A stretch of DNA of 64,000 nucleotides from Bacteroidota bacterium. Its GTDB lineage: Bacteria; Bacteroidota; Bacteroidia; Chitinophagales; LD1. Shown in pieces: positions 63,849-64,000 of this stretch. How positions within the stretch are numbered: the first letter of the stretch is position 1; every line of letters starts with the position of its first letter. The position numbers and the translations under genes are program-made. The stretch covers positions 1 through 64,000 of the forward strand of contig JADJZU010000020.1 of the NCBI GenBank assembly GCA_016715625.1. Reading direction: 5' to 3'. Below the pieces are notes generated by a model that made no database searches, had not been told where the DNA came from, and saw only the letters and a program-made list of their open reading frames with translations.

Positions 63849-64000
63849 ATGTGGAAAGAAAGCGAAGAATGCATTCAGGCTATGGTTGATTCAGAAATTG
63901 ACTACACATTATTAGATGAAGTCAGTGCGAATAAATTGAAAGAAACTATTTATTCACGCTTTACAAAAGATACTAGCTATCAGTACCCTCTTTGGGAACA
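63849..64000 (+). CDS. Immunity protein candidate (3' end cut by window)
   Basis: ATG 63849 with GGAG at 63833-63836 overlapping the toxin stop. The first 50 codons read MWKESEECIQAMVDSEIDY, then LLDEVSANKLKETIYSRF, an acidic, helical small protein. Cognate immunity genes lie directly after RHS toxin genes, usually without a signal peptide, as here. The coding is AT-rich like the toxin tip. It cannot be assigned to a family from this fragment. Confidence 0.55.
   Translation, partial: MWKESEECIQAMVDSEIDYTLLDEVSANKLKETIYSRFTKDTSYQYPLWE

Overview
The window comes from a member of the Bacteroidota. Supporting signs are a type IX secretion sorting tail, DUF2480, DUF1761 and DUF2177 proteins, a patatin fused to a membrane domain, a PpiD/SurA-type chaperone, a TTG-N19-TAnnTTTG promoter ahead of tRNA-Phe, and very large Sec-exported RHS proteins. 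I cannot name the genus; the style recalls Chitinophagales or Saprospirales. Positions 1-26.5 kb look like chromosomal backbone and 26.5-64 kb like accessory DNA.

Backbone. At 1-1.5 kb lie NosF-like and NosY-like ABC transporter genes. At 1.5-4.9 kb a minus-strand cluster runs SDR, flavin monooxygenase, DUF1214, DUF1254. At 5-6.5 kb is a broken gene for a secreted ELWxTDGT-repeat protein with a sorting tail. From 6.5 to 15 kb come a CoA-transferase, small membrane proteins, gcvH, vanZ, mnmH, rnhB, an MsbA-like exporter and radA. From 15 to 26.4 kb are a surface protein with an S74 chaperone domain, a beta-helix lipoprotein, a patatin, PpiD, DUF2480 and a lytic transglycosylase. Many otherwise normal genes carry frameshifts, densest in the first 6.5 kb and including gcvH, so uncorrected indels in the assembly are more likely than real gene decay.

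Defence region. tRNA-Phe at 26.4 kb is followed by three TGTTTCAC repeats, a tyrosine recombinase and small island genes. Next is a type I restriction-modification locus (hsdR, hsdM, hsdS, then a HIRAN protein). Three AT-rich genes sit between hsdR and hsdM: a 1255-residue TPR/GreA-C-like/PIN protein, a TIGR02391-type protein with an RX4H HEPN motif, and an unknown 196-residue protein. A near-exact 55-nt copy of the hsdM start lies between the second and third of these, and a weaker copy follows the first. This points to repeated insertion at the hsdM start. The region ends at a Crp/Fnr gene cut off and joined to the 3' end of what looks like a tRNA, plus a terminator.

Export/toxin region. 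From 43.9 kb to the end all genes are on the plus strand and, from 44.5 kb on, nearly abutting: two secreted proteins, an OmpH/Skp-like protein, a lipoprotein, a 2377-residue exported protein with a TcB/SpvB-like N-terminal motif, a LolA-like secreted protein, a 2492-residue RHS protein with a C-terminal nuclease-like toxin tip, and a cut-off downstream gene that is the immunity candidate. I read this as a Sec-exported two-subunit RHS toxin system with its own periplasmic helpers. It and the cargo-loaded type I locus are the most interesting parts of the window.
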